Assembly: GCA_045125095.1 (NCBI GenBank)
Contig: JBGVMW010000127.1
Coordinates: 1-64,000, forward strand
Source of the DNA: JBGVMW01 sp045125095
Lineage (GTDB): Bacteria; Bacillota; Clostridia; Lachnospirales; Lachnospiraceae
Length of the DNA: 64,000 bases
Direction of reading: 5' to 3'
Shown in pieces: positions 35,444 to 45,417 of this stretch. Each line of letters starts with the position of its first letter. The first letter of the stretch is position 1. Under the pieces are notes generated by a model. That model did no database searches. It had not been told where the DNA came from and saw nothing but the letters and a program-made list of their open reading frames with translations. The position numbers were made by a program, and so were the translations under genes.

Positions 35444-36181
35444 CTATTCTTCTATGGCAAACATTAAAATGGACAATACGGCAAGTCCTGCTGTCTCTGT
35501 GCGCAGAATTCTTTTTCCTAATGATATACGCGGAAAACCTGCCTCATCTGCTAATACTATCTCGGAAGGGTCATACCCTCCCTCTGGTCCGATATAAAAA
35601 CCGATGTGCTTATAATTTCTGCATGCATTCACTTTTTCTCTTGCTGCGTCCATACCGTTCTCATTTTCATACGGTATCAAATTATAATCTAAGGTTTTCC
35701 CATAGTCAAGTGCCTGACGAAAAGTCATCGGCATTTTTACTTCCGGTACAATCATACGTTTCGACTGCTTTGCAGCACTTTCCGCAATGGTCTGCCAGCG
35801 TTTCACTTTTGCTGCTGCCTTCTTTTCATCTAACTTCACAACACAGTTCTTCATGGCAATCGGTACGATTTCATAGACACCCAGCTCTACCGCTTTCTGT
35901 ATCACAAGTTCCATCTTGTCACCTTTTGGCAACCCTTGAAACAATGTAATCTTTATCGGCAACTCCGATGGCGTTTTGTCCTCTTCTAAAATCTGTGTAA
36001 CCACCTGATGCTTGTCCATTTCCAAAATTTTACATATATACTTGGTATCGATTCCATTGCCAATCAGGAGTTCTTCCCCAGGCTTCATACGGAGTACATT
36101 GCTAATGTGTTTCACATCATCGCCCTGTATTATGATTTTCCCGTCCTGAATCCATGACGGTTCTGCAAAAAAATAATCCAT
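35444..36181 (-). CDS. rsmE: 16S rRNA (uracil-1498-N3)-methyltransferase RsmE
   Basis: A 245-residue SPOUT enzyme that methylates U1498 of 16S rRNA. The N-terminal PUA-like region is followed by the knot with FYIGPEGGYDPSEI and the C-terminal SLGKRILRTETAGLAVL, both diagnostic. It follows prmA by 13 bp, the usual Firmicutes arrangement downstream of the heat-shock operon. ATG start after GGAGAGAAAC. Confidence 0.95.
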   Translation of the reverse strand: MDYFFAEPSWIQDGKIIIQGDDVKHISNVLRMKPGEELLIGNGIDTKYICKILEMDKHQVVTQILEEDKTPSELPIKITLFQGLPKGDKMELVIQKAVELGVYEIVPIAMKNCVVKLDEKKAAAKVKRWQTIAESAAKQSKRMIVPEVKMPMTFRQALDYGKTLDYNLIPYENENGMDAAREKVNACRNYKHIGFYIGPEGGYDPSEIVLADEAGFPRISLGKRILRTETAGLAVLSILMFAIEE

Positions 36182-36194
36182 AGTTTCTCTCCAT

Positions 36195-37148
36195 CTAATT
36201 TTTTTGTGCTGTAATGGATGCCCAATCCTTCTGATAAGTCACTTCTAACACAGTCATTCCACAGTCTTCAATCACTTTCTTTACCATATCCACTTTTTCA
36301 GCTAAAATACCGGAAGTAATATAGATTCCACCTTTTTTCAAGGTCTGTGGTACCACTGGTGTCATCGCTACTAAAATTTCTGCTAAGATATTAGCTGTAA
36401 CCATATCATATTTTTCATATCCAACCGCATCTTGCACTTCTTTGTCATCAATCAGGTTACCAAGAATTACCTCATAGTTCTCCTGCGGTATTCCATTCGT
36501 CTCCATGTTTTCACCTACTGCATGAATGGCGTTCACATCTAAATCAGTTCCAACTGCATGTGCTGCACCAAGCTTCAATGCAACAATGGATAAAATTCCG
36601 CTTCCCGTTCCCAAATCCAATAACTGTATGTCATCCTTCACATACTTTTTAATCTGACGGATACAAAGCTGGGTTGTCTCATGCATTCCGGTTCCAAATG
36701 CCGTTCCCGGATCGATTTCAATCAGTAGTTTATCTGCATCTTCCGGCTTTCTTTCTTCCCATGATGGTTTTATCAAGATATCATCCACATAAAACTGCTT
36801 GAAATATTCCTTCCACTTGTTAATCCAGTCTGCATCCTCTGTCTCACCGGAAGTAATCGTACATTCACCAACCTCCATAAAGCTTCTTAAAAATTCTAAT
36901 TCCTGCTTCACATCTTCTAATATTTGTTTATTATCCTGCTCCGGCTCTAAGTAAAAACTAATATATGCGGTGTTATCCGATGCATCCTTATCCGGAAGAA
37001 TATCCACAAACATCTGGGCTTTCTCCGCTTCTGTAAGAGGCACATTATCCTCAATCTCTGCACCTTCAATACCTAAATCAGCAAGACTGCTGATAATCAC
37101 ATCTTCTGCCTCTGCAACTGTTTTTATCGTATATTTATTCCACTTCAT
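36195..37148 (-). CDS. prmA: Ribosomal protein L11 methyltransferase PrmA
   Basis: A 317-residue SAM methyltransferase that trimethylates L11. It begins MKWNKYTIKTVAEAEDVI. The catalytic part has DPGTAFGTGMHETTQLC, LLDLGTGSGILSIVALKLG and TANILAEILV. I prefer the ATG at 37148 to the frame opening at 37181, because only the shorter form matches family N-termini. Confidence 0.94.
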   Translation of the reverse strand: MKWNKYTIKTVAEAEDVIISSLADLGIEGAEIEDNVPLTEAEKAQMFVDILPDKDASDNTAYISFYLEPEQDNKQILEDVKQELEFLRSFMEVGECTITSGETEDADWINKWKEYFKQFYVDDILIKPSWEERKPEDADKLLIEIDPGTAFGTGMHETTQLCIRQIKKYVKDDIQLLDLGTGSGILSIVALKLGAAHAVGTDLDVNAIHAVGENMETNGIPQENYEVILGNLIDDKEVQDAVGYEKYDMVTANILAEILVAMTPVVPQTLKKGGIYITSGILAEKVDMVKKVIEDCGMTVLEVTYQKDWASITAQKN

Positions 37149-37246
37149 AATCACACCAAAAGGATATATGTCCTCTGGCATATATCCTTTTCCTTTCTTA
37201 AATATTATGTAACTATACCGTACTGTCGTCCTGAACAGCTACAATA

Positions 37247-39586
37247 TTACATATCTAAATATTCAAAATAATCTTGTAAGTCTTCTGTAATGGTACCTCT
37301 ATTCTTGATTAAGGTATTTTCCATACTATCTGCACGTTTCTTTTTCTCGCGTCGAATGCGCTCATAACGCTCTATACCAGAGGTATAGCTTGGATTCTGT
37401 GCCAACTTGTTACGATACTCTACTGCAAACGGGCAATATGCTGCTAAAATCTCCTTTGACACCTTGTTCAATCTAGAGGAACCATTGGATTCATATAGCA
37501 CCCAATCGGTATAATCCTGTACAAACATATTTTTGAAGCTGTTCTTCGCTTTTACTAACTGCTGCTTAATACGATCCTTCGCCTGCGTGGTCAGTTCGCG
37601 GTTCTTCTTATAGAACTGTGCATAATCAAAATATTCAGATGTCAGTGATTTCTCCTGCAAATCATTCCAGTATACACCCTGAATATTTCTACAAATCTCC
37701 CAACGATACTGTCCTAATACCGGTATTGACATTTTTGTCAGGTCTTCCCTTGTAAACATTGGGAATGCAAATCGTGCCGGTGTATCTTTTCTAGGTCCGG
37801 CAACTTCCTGCCACATAACGCCATTCACACCGATATTCGGCATAAGAATAATATTCGGGTATACCTTTTTATCAATCAGTTCTTTCTTAATACCATGTTC
37901 AGTATCCCAGAACACAATCTGACGATAGAAACAAGAGAAATCAATCTGCACCAGACTGTCAAGCGTCTCAGCAAGCTTTGCTTTATGTAAAAGCAATCTG
38001 GCTGGACTTTCCTCATCCTCCTCTGCATGAAGTACCGGACAGAAGGTAAGAATCTGTCCTTGTGTCAGACGGTTAGTGGAAGCTAACATATTCTTCAATT
38101 CAAAAGAAACTTTTCCTTTCTGGTCTGCTCTGTATGCTTTTTCCTGCTCTGGCGTAATATTTTGCGTCTTTTTCATTTCGCGCAGATTGCCTTCATAATC
38201 CAGTTCGAATTCATTTCTGGATGGTTCTTCTCTTCCTTCGTAGATTTCCTCCAGCCATTCTCTCATGGTAAAAATGTTATAATTGCCTTCATATGGTTCC
38301 CTTTTCAGATAATACAAATCAGCAATCATCTTGTTTGGTACTAAATGATCATCCATAAATCCATAATCCAAAAACATTTCCAGCAATTCATCTTTCTGGC
38401 CTGCTTCATGATACTTGAAAAATACTGCCTGATAGTATTCATAGAATAGCTCTGTCAGCTTTCTACGCACTTTACGCACATCATCTGTGGTCGCCATCTT
38501 ATCTTCCATATTATTGTATACGGTTAAATGTTGACGAAGCAGTTCATTCTTTTCTTCCGGAAGATCTGCATATGCAATAATTTTCTCCGCTGCATTCTCT
38601 GTCTGTTTGCGAACCAGCTCTAACTGTACAGTTGTATATTCTCCGACGGCTTCCATCTCGACATCACTGGCTTCTTCTCCACCATTTTCAGCTAAGTCCT
38701 TGAACAATTCTAATTTTTTAATATAATCTTCTTTTGTCCGTCTCACTTCATTTTTGCTAATTGCTTCAAATGTAGTTGCAAAATTCAAGACTTCTTCTGC
38801 TTTTTTCTTCAACACCGTGATGTTGTTCTTTTTGCGGCTCAATTGCAAAATCAAATCTTCATACAAAGCAAACAAGGTGTCTACTTCTTCACCTATAATG
38901 CAATTCTGATTATTTGCCACATATGTATTCGTATCCTGAATTAAGTCTACCAATTCCTCCATAAGAGAAATTGCCTGCTGAAGCATTAACTTGCTCATAT
39001 ACATACTCGCTGCAAAGAATGGCTTCTTTGCTTCCTCCGGCATAGCCATCAACTGCTCAAAATACTCTACATATTCCTCAGAATAGATGCTCTCTGCACG
39101 AAACGGTTCCATTCCCTGAATTCGTCTGGTCGGCTTCTGCTGTACCATATAAGCACCACAAAGCTTTGTATATATCTGAATACCCTCTGCAATATATTTA
39201 TAAAACTTCTCAGCCTGCGCCTTCTTCTCATTATATTTTCCAATGAACATTAAAACCTGTTCTACCACAGAACTGACCAGATTCCCCATTTGCACTCTGT
39301 CTAATGGCAATGACTCAAATTGCTCTACAAATGTCAGCTTGTATAATGGATATACCTGTAATACAGTATCTGCGTCTGCAACATAATTTCTGATGTATCT
39401 GCCATACATACCTTCAATCAGACCAATTACACTGCCTTTCTTCAACTCCACCTTTCCGCTTTTCCCCATTGCAATAAGGTGACCCTCTTTAATTACAACG
39501 ATTTCATTGACTGCATCATTTTCTGAATACAGAAGGCTACCTCGTTGCACGGTACGTTCTGTTACTTCCTGTACAATTGTATTCAT
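37247..39586 (-). CDS. Large cyclic-nucleotide-binding-domain protein of unknown function
   Basis: A 779-residue soluble protein. Residues 1-110 form a cNMP-binding-type beta roll (RGSLLYSENDAVNEIVVIKEG, KKGSVIGLIEG). The middle (130-420) is almost entirely helical and charged. The C-terminal third holds conserved-looking segments such as PNIILMPNIGVNGVMWQEVAG, RFAFPMFTREDL and GQYRWEICRNIQGVYW. I recognise no catalytic motif, HTH or membrane segment. It has its own promoter (39633-39661) between dnaJ and prmA. It looks like a conserved Lachnospiraceae protein without an assigned role. Confidence 0.8.
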   Translation of the reverse strand: MNTIVQEVTERTVQRGSLLYSENDAVNEIVVIKEGHLIAMGKSGKVELKKGSVIGLIEGMYGRYIRNYVADADTVLQVYPLYKLTFVEQFESLPLDRVQMGNLVSSVVEQVLMFIGKYNEKKAQAEKFYKYIAEGIQIYTKLCGAYMVQQKPTRRIQGMEPFRAESIYSEEYVEYFEQLMAMPEEAKKPFFAASMYMSKLMLQQAISLMEELVDLIQDTNTYVANNQNCIIGEEVDTLFALYEDLILQLSRKKNNITVLKKKAEEVLNFATTFEAISKNEVRRTKEDYIKKLELFKDLAENGGEEASDVEMEAVGEYTTVQLELVRKQTENAAEKIIAYADLPEEKNELLRQHLTVYNNMEDKMATTDDVRKVRRKLTELFYEYYQAVFFKYHEAGQKDELLEMFLDYGFMDDHLVPNKMIADLYYLKREPYEGNYNIFTMREWLEEIYEGREEPSRNEFELDYEGNLREMKKTQNITPEQEKAYRADQKGKVSFELKNMLASTNRLTQGQILTFCPVLHAEEDEESPARLLLHKAKLAETLDSLVQIDFSCFYRQIVFWDTEHGIKKELIDKKVYPNIILMPNIGVNGVMWQEVAGPRKDTPARFAFPMFTREDLTKMSIPVLGQYRWEICRNIQGVYWNDLQEKSLTSEYFDYAQFYKKNRELTTQAKDRIKQQLVKAKNSFKNMFVQDYTDWVLYESNGSSRLNKVSKEILAAYCPFAVEYRNKLAQNPSYTSGIERYERIRREKKKRADSMENTLIKNRGTITEDLQDYFEYLDM

Positions 39587-39632
39587 TTACTCCCACTCCT
39601 TAGTAATCTATCTACTTATGCCTACTATTCTT

Positions 39633-39661
39633 AGTATAACACTTTTGGAAATACAATACAA
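39633..39661 (-). promoter_or_regulatory. Promoter of the cNMP-domain gene
   Basis: TTGTAT (39661-39656), a 17-bp spacer and TATACT (39638-39633), 47 bp before the ATG on the minus strand. Confidence 0.8.
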
Positions 39662-39703
39662 TTTTTTTATCAGAAATATGAAAAAACTATGGTGTTTAAC
39701 CGA

Positions 39704-39741
39704 AAAAAGTACCAGTAATCCGCAAATCACTAGTACTTTTT
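39704..39741 (-). terminator. Terminator of the heat-shock operon
   Basis: AAGTACTAGTGA and TTACTGGTACTT pair on the minus strand and TTTTTTC follows, directly after dnaJ. Confidence 0.88.
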
Positions 39742-39745
39742 CCTA

Positions 39746-40951
39746 TTATTTATCGTCGTCTAACAAATCTTCAATTGTCTCTTTGAATTTTTCACCGAAT
39801 TTTTTCTTCTTTGGTTTACCATCTCCGTCACCAGTGCCAGCTGATTTAAGTGTGTTACCGCTAACTGCATCAAACTGACGAAGCAAATCCTTCGCTTCTG
39901 CATTCAAACGCTCCGGAACCTGTACTACCAATGTAACATAATGGTCACCTCGTACCTGTTTATTACGCAATGATGGTACACCTTTTCCTTTTAAGCGAAC
40001 CTTGGTATCGGTCTGTGTTCCCGGCTTCACTTCATACATTACATCACCATCTACCGTTGTAATGCGCACTTCACCACCCAAAGCTGCCTGTGCAAAAGAT
40101 ATTGGTGCAGTAGAAAAAATGTTCATATCCTGACGCTGTAAAATTGGATGTCTGGATACTGCTACTTCCACTAATAAGTCACCTCTTGGACCTCCATTTA
40201 CACCTGGTTCACCCTTGTCACGAATACGTATGCTCTGACCATTGTCAATACCTGCAGGAATACTTACCTGAATTTTTCTTCTACGGCTAACGAAACCGGT
40301 CCCCTGACAATCCGAACATTTTTCTTTTACCACTTTTCCGCTACCTTTACAATCCGGACAAGTCTGTACATTTCTAACTACACCAAATAAAGACTGCTGT
40401 GTAAATACCACCTGTCCCTTACCACCACATTTTGTACAAGTCTGTGGTGTAGTTCCTGGCTTTGCACCAGTACCATTACAAGTAGAACAAGGATCCTTTA
40501 ATGTAATTTCAATTTCTTTTTCACATCCAAAAACAGCTTCCTCAAAGGTAATACGCACACCGGCACGTACATTTGCACCCTTCATAGGCTGATTGCTGTT
40601 CTGTCCACGACTTCTTCCGCCACCAAACAGATCACCAAATATATCACCGAAAATATCGCCCATATCGGCTCCATTAAAGTCAAAGCCACCAAATCCGCCG
40701 GCACCACCGCCAGCACCTCCATCAAATGCAGCGTGACCAAACTGGTCATACTGTCTTCTCTTATCTGGATCACTTAAAATTGCATAAGCCTCAGAAGCTT
40801 CCTTGAACTTCTTCTCCGCTTCCTTATCTCCCGGATTCATATCCGGATGATACTGCTTTGCAAGCTTACGGTATGCTTTTTTTATGGTGGCATCATCTGC
40901 CCCACGGTCTACACCAAGGACTTCGTAACAATCTCTTTTACTCTCTGCCAT
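39746..40951 (-). CDS. dnaJ: Chaperone DnaJ
   Basis: A 401-residue type I Hsp40. J domain residues 1-70 with YEVLGVDRGAD and the HPD motif in YHPDMNPGD; Gly/Phe-rich linker; zinc-finger domain with four CXXCXGXG repeats (CSTCNGTG, CTKCGGKG, CPDCKGSG, CSDCQGTG); C-terminal substrate domains. The ATG at 40951 follows GGAGGAAGTT. The open frame to 40990 adds a spurious CRDCGS peptide. It is last in the hrcA-grpE-dnaK-dnaJ unit, separated from dnaK by 205 bp holding a strong hairpin. Confidence 0.96.
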   Translation of the reverse strand: MAESKRDCYEVLGVDRGADDATIKKAYRKLAKQYHPDMNPGDKEAEKKFKEASEAYAILSDPDKRRQYDQFGHAAFDGGAGGGAGGFGGFDFNGADMGDIFGDIFGDLFGGGRSRGQNSNQPMKGANVRAGVRITFEEAVFGCEKEIEITLKDPCSTCNGTGAKPGTTPQTCTKCGGKGQVVFTQQSLFGVVRNVQTCPDCKGSGKVVKEKCSDCQGTGFVSRRRKIQVSIPAGIDNGQSIRIRDKGEPGVNGGPRGDLLVEVAVSRHPILQRQDMNIFSTAPISFAQAALGGEVRITTVDGDVMYEVKPGTQTDTKVRLKGKGVPSLRNKQVRGDHYVTLVVQVPERLNAEAKDLLRQFDAVSGNTLKSAGTGDGDGKPKKKKFGEKFKETIEDLLDDDK

Positions 40952-41054
40952 AACTTCCTCCACACTGCCACAATCACGGCACTTTTTCACCGTATCAGAA
41001 CATAAGTTCTTCTGTATACAAGAAATTCATTACCGTATCTTATGTGTACATATA

Positions 41055-41088
41055 GGCTGCCTGTAGTTGTTTCCTTCTACAGACAGCC
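41055..41088 (-). other. Hairpin between dnaK and dnaJ
   Basis: GGCTGTCTGTAG and CTACAGGCAGCC pair around a ten-base loop in the gap between dnaK and dnaJ. No T-tract follows on the minus strand, so it resembles an mRNA processing or stability stem as known between these genes in other Firmicutes. Confidence 0.6.
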
Positions 41089-41156
41089 CCTTTCACATTA
41101 CATGTATAGCATTTCAAAAACGCTGTACCAGTAACTCTTTATTACACTCATAGTTA

Positions 41157-43019
41157 CTATACTTCTTTATAATCTCCATCTACTACATCATCGTAGCCTG
41201 CTTCACTTCCTGCACCTGTAGCACCCATATCAGGACCTGCACCTGCAGCACCCTGAGCATTCTCATACATTTTTGCAAATACTTTCTGAGCACTTTCCAT
41301 TAATTTTTCTTTTGCAGCCTTCATCTCATCAATCTGAGAATCTGTCATTTCTTCTGCATTTGCGGAAGCTTCTATTAATGATTTTAATGCAGCAAGGTCA
41401 GCTTCTACTGCTGTCTTGTCATTTGCATCAATCTTATCTCCTACCTCCTGAAGTGCTTTCTCAGTCTGGAATACCATAGAATCACAATCGTTTCTTGTGT
41501 CTACTGCTTCCTTACGTTTCTTATCCTGTGCTTCGTACTCAGCAGCTTCTTTTACTGCTTTTTCGATATCATCATCTGACATGTTAGAACCAGCAGTGAT
41601 TGTGATGTGCTGTTCCTTACCTGTTCCTAAATCCTTAGCAGATACATTAACGATACCATTTGCATCGATATCAAATGTAACTTCAATCTGTGGTACACCA
41701 CGTCTTGCTGGTGGGATACCATCTAAACGGAACTGGCCTAATGACTTGTTATCTCTGGCAAACTGTCTTTCACCCTGTACTACATTGATATCAACAGCTG
41801 TCTGGTTATCTGCTGCTGTAGAGAAGATCTGGCTCTTCTTTGTAGGAATTGTTGTATTTCTTTCAATTAATCTTGTTGCAACACCACCCATAGTTTCAAT
41901 CGATAATGACAATGGAGTTACATCAAGAAGAAGGATTTCGCCTGCACCGGCATCACCTGCTAATTTACCACCCTGGATAGAAGCACCGATTGCTACGCAT
42001 TCATCCGGGTTCAATGTCTTAGATGGCTCATGTCCTGTCAACTGTTTTACTTTATCCTGTACAGCAGGGATACGTGTAGAACCACCTACTAATAATACCT
42101 TGCTTAATTCGCCAGAAGTTAATCCTGCATCCTTTAATGCACGGTTTACAGGCTCTGCTGTTCTTTCCACTAAGTCATGTGTTAATTCATCAAATTTTGC
42201 TCTTGTAAGGTTCATATCGAAGTGCTTTGGACCTTCTGCAGTTGCTGTGATGAATGGCAGATTGATATTTGTAGTAGTAGAAGAAGATAATTCTTTCTTT
42301 GCCTTCTCTGCTGCTTCTTTTAATCTCTGTAATGCCATCTTATCGCCAGATAAGTCAACGCCTTCTTTCTGTTTGAAGTCTGCTAACATGTATTCTGTAA
42401 TCTTCTGGTCGAAATCGTCACCACCTAAGCGGTTATCACCAGCAGTTGCCAATACTTCGATAACACCATCACCGATTTCAATGATAGATACGTCGAATGT
42501 ACCACCACCTAAATCGTATACCATAATTTTCTGCTCATTTTCATTGTCAAGACCATATGCTAATGCTGCAGCTGTAGGTTCGTTGATGATACGTTTTACA
42601 TCCAGACCTGCAATCTTACCAGCATCCTTTGTTGCCTGTCTTTCTGCATCATTGAAGTAAGCCGGTACAGTGATAACTGCTTCTGTTACTTTTTCGCCTA
42701 AGTAATTCTCAGCATCTGTCTTTAATTTCTGTAAAATCATTGCAGAAATTTCCTGTGGAGAAAACTTCTTATCATCAATTGCTACTTTATAATCTGTTCC
42801 CATATGTCTCTTGATGGATGAGATTGTCTTTTCTGCATTTGTTACTGCCTGACGTTTTGCAGGTTCACCTACTAATCTTTCACCTGTTTTTGTAAATGCT
42901 ACAACCGATGGTGTAGTTCTTGCGCCTTCTGTGTTTGCGATAACAACCGGCTTACCACCTTCCATTACTGCAACACAAGAGTTTGTAGTTCCTAAGTCAA
43001 TACCAATAATTTTACCCAT
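41157..43019 (-). CDS. dnaK: Chaperone DnaK (Hsp70)
   Basis: A 620-residue Hsp70. ATPase domain signatures IGIDLGTTNSCVAVMEGG, VYDLGGGTFDVSI and VLLVGGSTRIPAVQDKV; substrate domain with LLDVTPLSLSIETMGG; helical lid and a Gly-rich C-terminus ending GDYKEV. The shortened first ATPase subdomain (no 24-residue insert) is typical of Gram-positive DnaK. ATG start after AGGAGGAAT, 68 bp after grpE. Confidence 0.98.
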   Translation of the reverse strand: MGKIIGIDLGTTNSCVAVMEGGKPVVIANTEGARTTPSVVAFTKTGERLVGEPAKRQAVTNAEKTISSIKRHMGTDYKVAIDDKKFSPQEISAMILQKLKTDAENYLGEKVTEAVITVPAYFNDAERQATKDAGKIAGLDVKRIINEPTAAALAYGLDNENEQKIMVYDLGGGTFDVSIIEIGDGVIEVLATAGDNRLGGDDFDQKITEYMLADFKQKEGVDLSGDKMALQRLKEAAEKAKKELSSSTTTNINLPFITATAEGPKHFDMNLTRAKFDELTHDLVERTAEPVNRALKDAGLTSGELSKVLLVGGSTRIPAVQDKVKQLTGHEPSKTLNPDECVAIGASIQGGKLAGDAGAGEILLLDVTPLSLSIETMGGVATRLIERNTTIPTKKSQIFSTAADNQTAVDINVVQGERQFARDNKSLGQFRLDGIPPARRGVPQIEVTFDIDANGIVNVSAKDLGTGKEQHITITAGSNMSDDDIEKAVKEAAEYEAQDKKRKEAVDTRNDCDSMVFQTEKALQEVGDKIDANDKTAVEADLAALKSLIEASANAEEMTDSQIDEMKAAKEKLMESAQKVFAKMYENAQGAAGAGPDMGATGAGSEAGYDDVVDGDYKEV

Positions 43020-43087
43020 GATTTATTCCTCCTGAATATTTGTCTATATCTATATTATTTTAATTTTCCATCTGGTAATACTGTACA

Positions 43088-43708
43088 CTAGCTTACAACT
43101 GCTACCATACTATGTCTTACGACTGTATCGCGGTACATATAACCCTTTAAGAGTTCCTGTGCCACTACTCCGGATTCATATTCTTCACTTTCCACCTGCA
43201 TCACTGCATTGTGGAAATCCGGATTAAATTCTGTTCCCACTGCTTCAATCGGCTTTACACCAGCACTTTCAAGCTCTGTCATTAACTGCTTGTAAATCAT
43301 ACTCATACCTTCTGCAAAAGGACTTCCCTTTTCTTCTTCCGGTATGGTTGCAAGACCTCTTTCAAAGTTATCTACAACCGGCAGAATCTTTTCGATGATG
43401 CTCTTCGCTCCGATTTCGTACATCTGTGTTTTTTCTTTTTCTGTACGTTTACGGAAATTATCAAATTCAGCCATCTGGCGTTTTACCTGGTCAGTCAAAG
43501 CTTCAATCTGCTCATCCTTCTTATCTTTCTTCTCTTTTTTTCCAAAGAAAGATTTTTTTGGTTTTTCTTCTTCTGCAGCCTCTGCTTCCTCCTGATTATC
43601 CTGAGTCGCCTCTTCTGTTTCTACTTCGCCTTCCACTGTTTCTTCTGTCTCAGCAGCGTCTACTGTTTCTTCTGCATTTTCCATTGCTTCCTGTTTCTTT
43701 TCTTCCAC
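43088..43708 (-). CDS. grpE: Nucleotide exchange factor GrpE
   Basis: A 206-residue dimeric exchange factor for DnaK. Residues 1-65 are a long acidic, disordered extension rich in Glu and Ala, followed by FFGKKEKKDKKDEQIEAL and the long coiled coil; the C-terminal beta domain shows GTEFNPDFHNAVMQ and GYMYRDTVVRHSMVAV. The start shown is GTG behind AGGGGCC; an ATG nine codons in is possible. It lies 15 bp after hrcA. Confidence 0.94.
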   Translation of the reverse strand: MEEKKQEAMENAEETVDAAETEETVEGEVETEEATQDNQEEAEAAEEEKPKKSFFGKKEKKDKKDEQIEALTDQVKRQMAEFDNFRKRTEKEKTQMYEIGAKSIIEKILPVVDNFERGLATIPEEEKGSPFAEGMSMIYKQLMTELESAGVKPIEAVGTEFNPDFHNAVMQVESEEYESGVVAQELLKGYMYRDTVVRHSMVAVVS

Positions 43709-43723
43709 GCCTTAGGCCCCTTT

Positions 43724-44752
43724 CTATGTTTTCTTATATATGGTGTCTAGCTGTACCATTAAAGTCTTCAAGGTATCCACTGCTTTTTCATAATTCATTC
43801 GCTTTGGACCTATAATTCCTATGGTGCCCTGCATACCTTCATCTAATTCATAGGTGCAGGTAATCACACTACAGTCTTTCATGGACTGCACGGAATTTTC
43901 ATTTCCAATATACACCTTGATTCCTGTTTCTGACTCATTGCTAAGAGTTTCCTGTACCAACTCGTTCAGCTGCTGTTTTTCTTCAAATGTGTGAATCAAC
44001 TCGCTTGCCTTACTACCTTCGCTTAACTCAGGATACTTGAAAATATTTGTCGCACCGCTTGTATAAATCTCCAAGTCTTCTTCTGATTGGATTGCCTGTG
44101 CCACCGCATCTAACACTTCATTTACAATGTCACTATGAATGCCTGCCTGCTCTTTCAATTTTGCAATCACGCCCAGATTAATCTCTGACAGCGTAAGCCC
44201 GTTCAAACTGGTATTCAATAGGATGTTCAACTTCAAAAGCGTTTCATTATCAAGTGATTTTGTAAGATGTATCATCTGGTTTCTTACGATGTTACCTTCC
44301 AACACAATGACCGCTAACAGTTGTGTCTCATCTACCTGAGATAATTGGATAAACTTCACTTTACTGGAATGATATTGTGGTGCAGATACCATTGCTGCAT
44401 AATTCGTATTCGTAGCCAGAACCTTTGCTAAATTCTTCAGCACCAGTTCCATTTTATCTGCCTTCTCAATCATCATTTCCTTCATTTCTGTTACTTCTTT
44501 GTCTTTTCGTTCCATAATCGTATCAACATAGAAGCGGTAACCCTTATCTGAAGGAATTCTTCCGGCTGAAGTATGAGGCTGAAGGATATAACCCATTTCC
44601 TCTAAATCTGACATCTCGTTTCGAATTGTTGCCGAGCTCAAGTTCAAATCTGTATATTTGGAAATAGTTCGTGACCCAACTGGCTCACCGGTTTCCATAT
44701 AATTTCGAATGATTGCTTCTAAAATCTTTCTTTTTCTTTCATCCAGTTCCAC
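43724..44752 (-). CDS. hrcA: Heat-inducible repressor HrcA
   Basis: A 342-residue repressor that binds CIRCE and is assisted by GroEL. The N-terminal winged helix is visible (RKRKILEAIIRNYMETGEPVG, LNLSSATIRNEMSDLEEMGY), followed by the dimerisation and GAF-like regions and the end GIIGPKRMNYEKAVDTLK. I chose GTG at 44752 (MELDERKRK) with AAAGGAAGTG upstream; the longer TTG start at 44785 lies inside the CIRCE operator. It is the first gene of the operon and hence autoregulated. Confidence 0.95.
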   Translation of the reverse strand: MELDERKRKILEAIIRNYMETGEPVGSRTISKYTDLNLSSATIRNEMSDLEEMGYILQPHTSAGRIPSDKGYRFYVDTIMERKDKEVTEMKEMMIEKADKMELVLKNLAKVLATNTNYAAMVSAPQYHSSKVKFIQLSQVDETQLLAVIVLEGNIVRNQMIHLTKSLDNETLLKLNILLNTSLNGLTLSEINLGVIAKLKEQAGIHSDIVNEVLDAVAQAIQSEEDLEIYTSGATNIFKYPELSEGSKASELIHTFEEKQQLNELVQETLSNESETGIKVYIGNENSVQSMKDCSVITCTYELDEGMQGTIGIIGPKRMNYEKAVDTLKTLMVQLDTIYKKT

Positions 44753-44774
44753 TGCGTCACTTCCTTTCGCCTTG

Positions 44775-44801
44775 TTAGCACTCAACTTTAAGGAGTGCTA
44801 A
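44775..44801 (-). promoter_or_regulatory. CIRCE operator
   Basis: A perfect TTAGCACTC-N9-GAGTGCTAA inverted repeat between the hrcA promoter and start codon. It is the HrcA binding site controlling the hrcA-grpE-dnaK-dnaJ operon. No second copy is in the window. Confidence 0.98.
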
Positions 44802-44814
44802 CATCCATGTACTT

Positions 44815-44844
44815 AAAATAGCACTCTGATTGGGAAATGTCAAC
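44815..44844 (-). promoter_or_regulatory. Promoter of the hrcA operon
   Basis: TTGACA (44844-44839), a 17- to 18-bp spacer and TATTTT (44820-44815) on the minus strand, immediately upstream of CIRCE. Confidence 0.88.
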
Positions 44845-44986
44845 CATTATTTTGTGATTTTTATTTGTTTCATACTTTTTTTAGAATTTGCATTGTTGCA
44901 CAGAATGTAGGGATGAATTATTAAACAGGCTCGGCTATTGTCTGGTAAGAAAAGGGTGAATGTTTAATCATAGTGGCTACGCGTAC

Positions 44987-45170
44987 GCCGGTGGCAGGTA
45001 CAGAAGGTTCCACGCAGACCGAGCCAACGTTCTGGTGAACTAACTCCTAAGTACGACTAAGACTCTCAGGAAAGCCTTCGAGCCTAAGTCTCCCTAAGGA
45101 GTGGATTTCACCTCCACTAAAAGCGGCTCGTGAATTATCTGCTTAGGAACCTTCTGCACCTGCCACCGGC
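44987..45170 (+). repeat. Nested inverted-repeat element 1 (arms D/D' around core A)
   Basis: Arm D (44987-45011, GCCGGTGGCAGGT...) and arm D' (45146-45170) are 25-bp complements with one mismatch. They flank a 140-bp core (45008-45147) that recurs in inverted orientation at 45494-45633 with five transitions and two single-base indels. Within the core small stems are visible, such as CTCC-CTAA-GGAG (45090-45101) and AGTGGA/TCCACT (45100-45118). The region from 44753 to 45853 has no credible gene. Confidence 0.85.
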
Positions 45171-45417
45171 TGTGTATCATAGGCGCAAGTTGCATCGTCG
45201 CTTACCTCTAGCGTATTACAAATCAGGTATTATGGGCTGTGATGCACTAAATTGCAAAGGGATAACCACTAATTTGCCTAAGCACAATATTCAGCATTTA
45301 TCCACTGTAATGATGCCTTTCGTAGAAAAAACAGTGACTAAATCACTGAGAATACTAATAAGCATGTGGCATTTTACTGGCTATATGAGACTATATTCTA
45401 CCGTTTTCGATAAGGTA

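Noticed and set aside
44753..44785. Upstream TTG start for hrcA
   Set aside because: It would place the first codons inside the CIRCE operator; the GTG at 44752 has a good Shine-Dalgarno and matches family N-termini.
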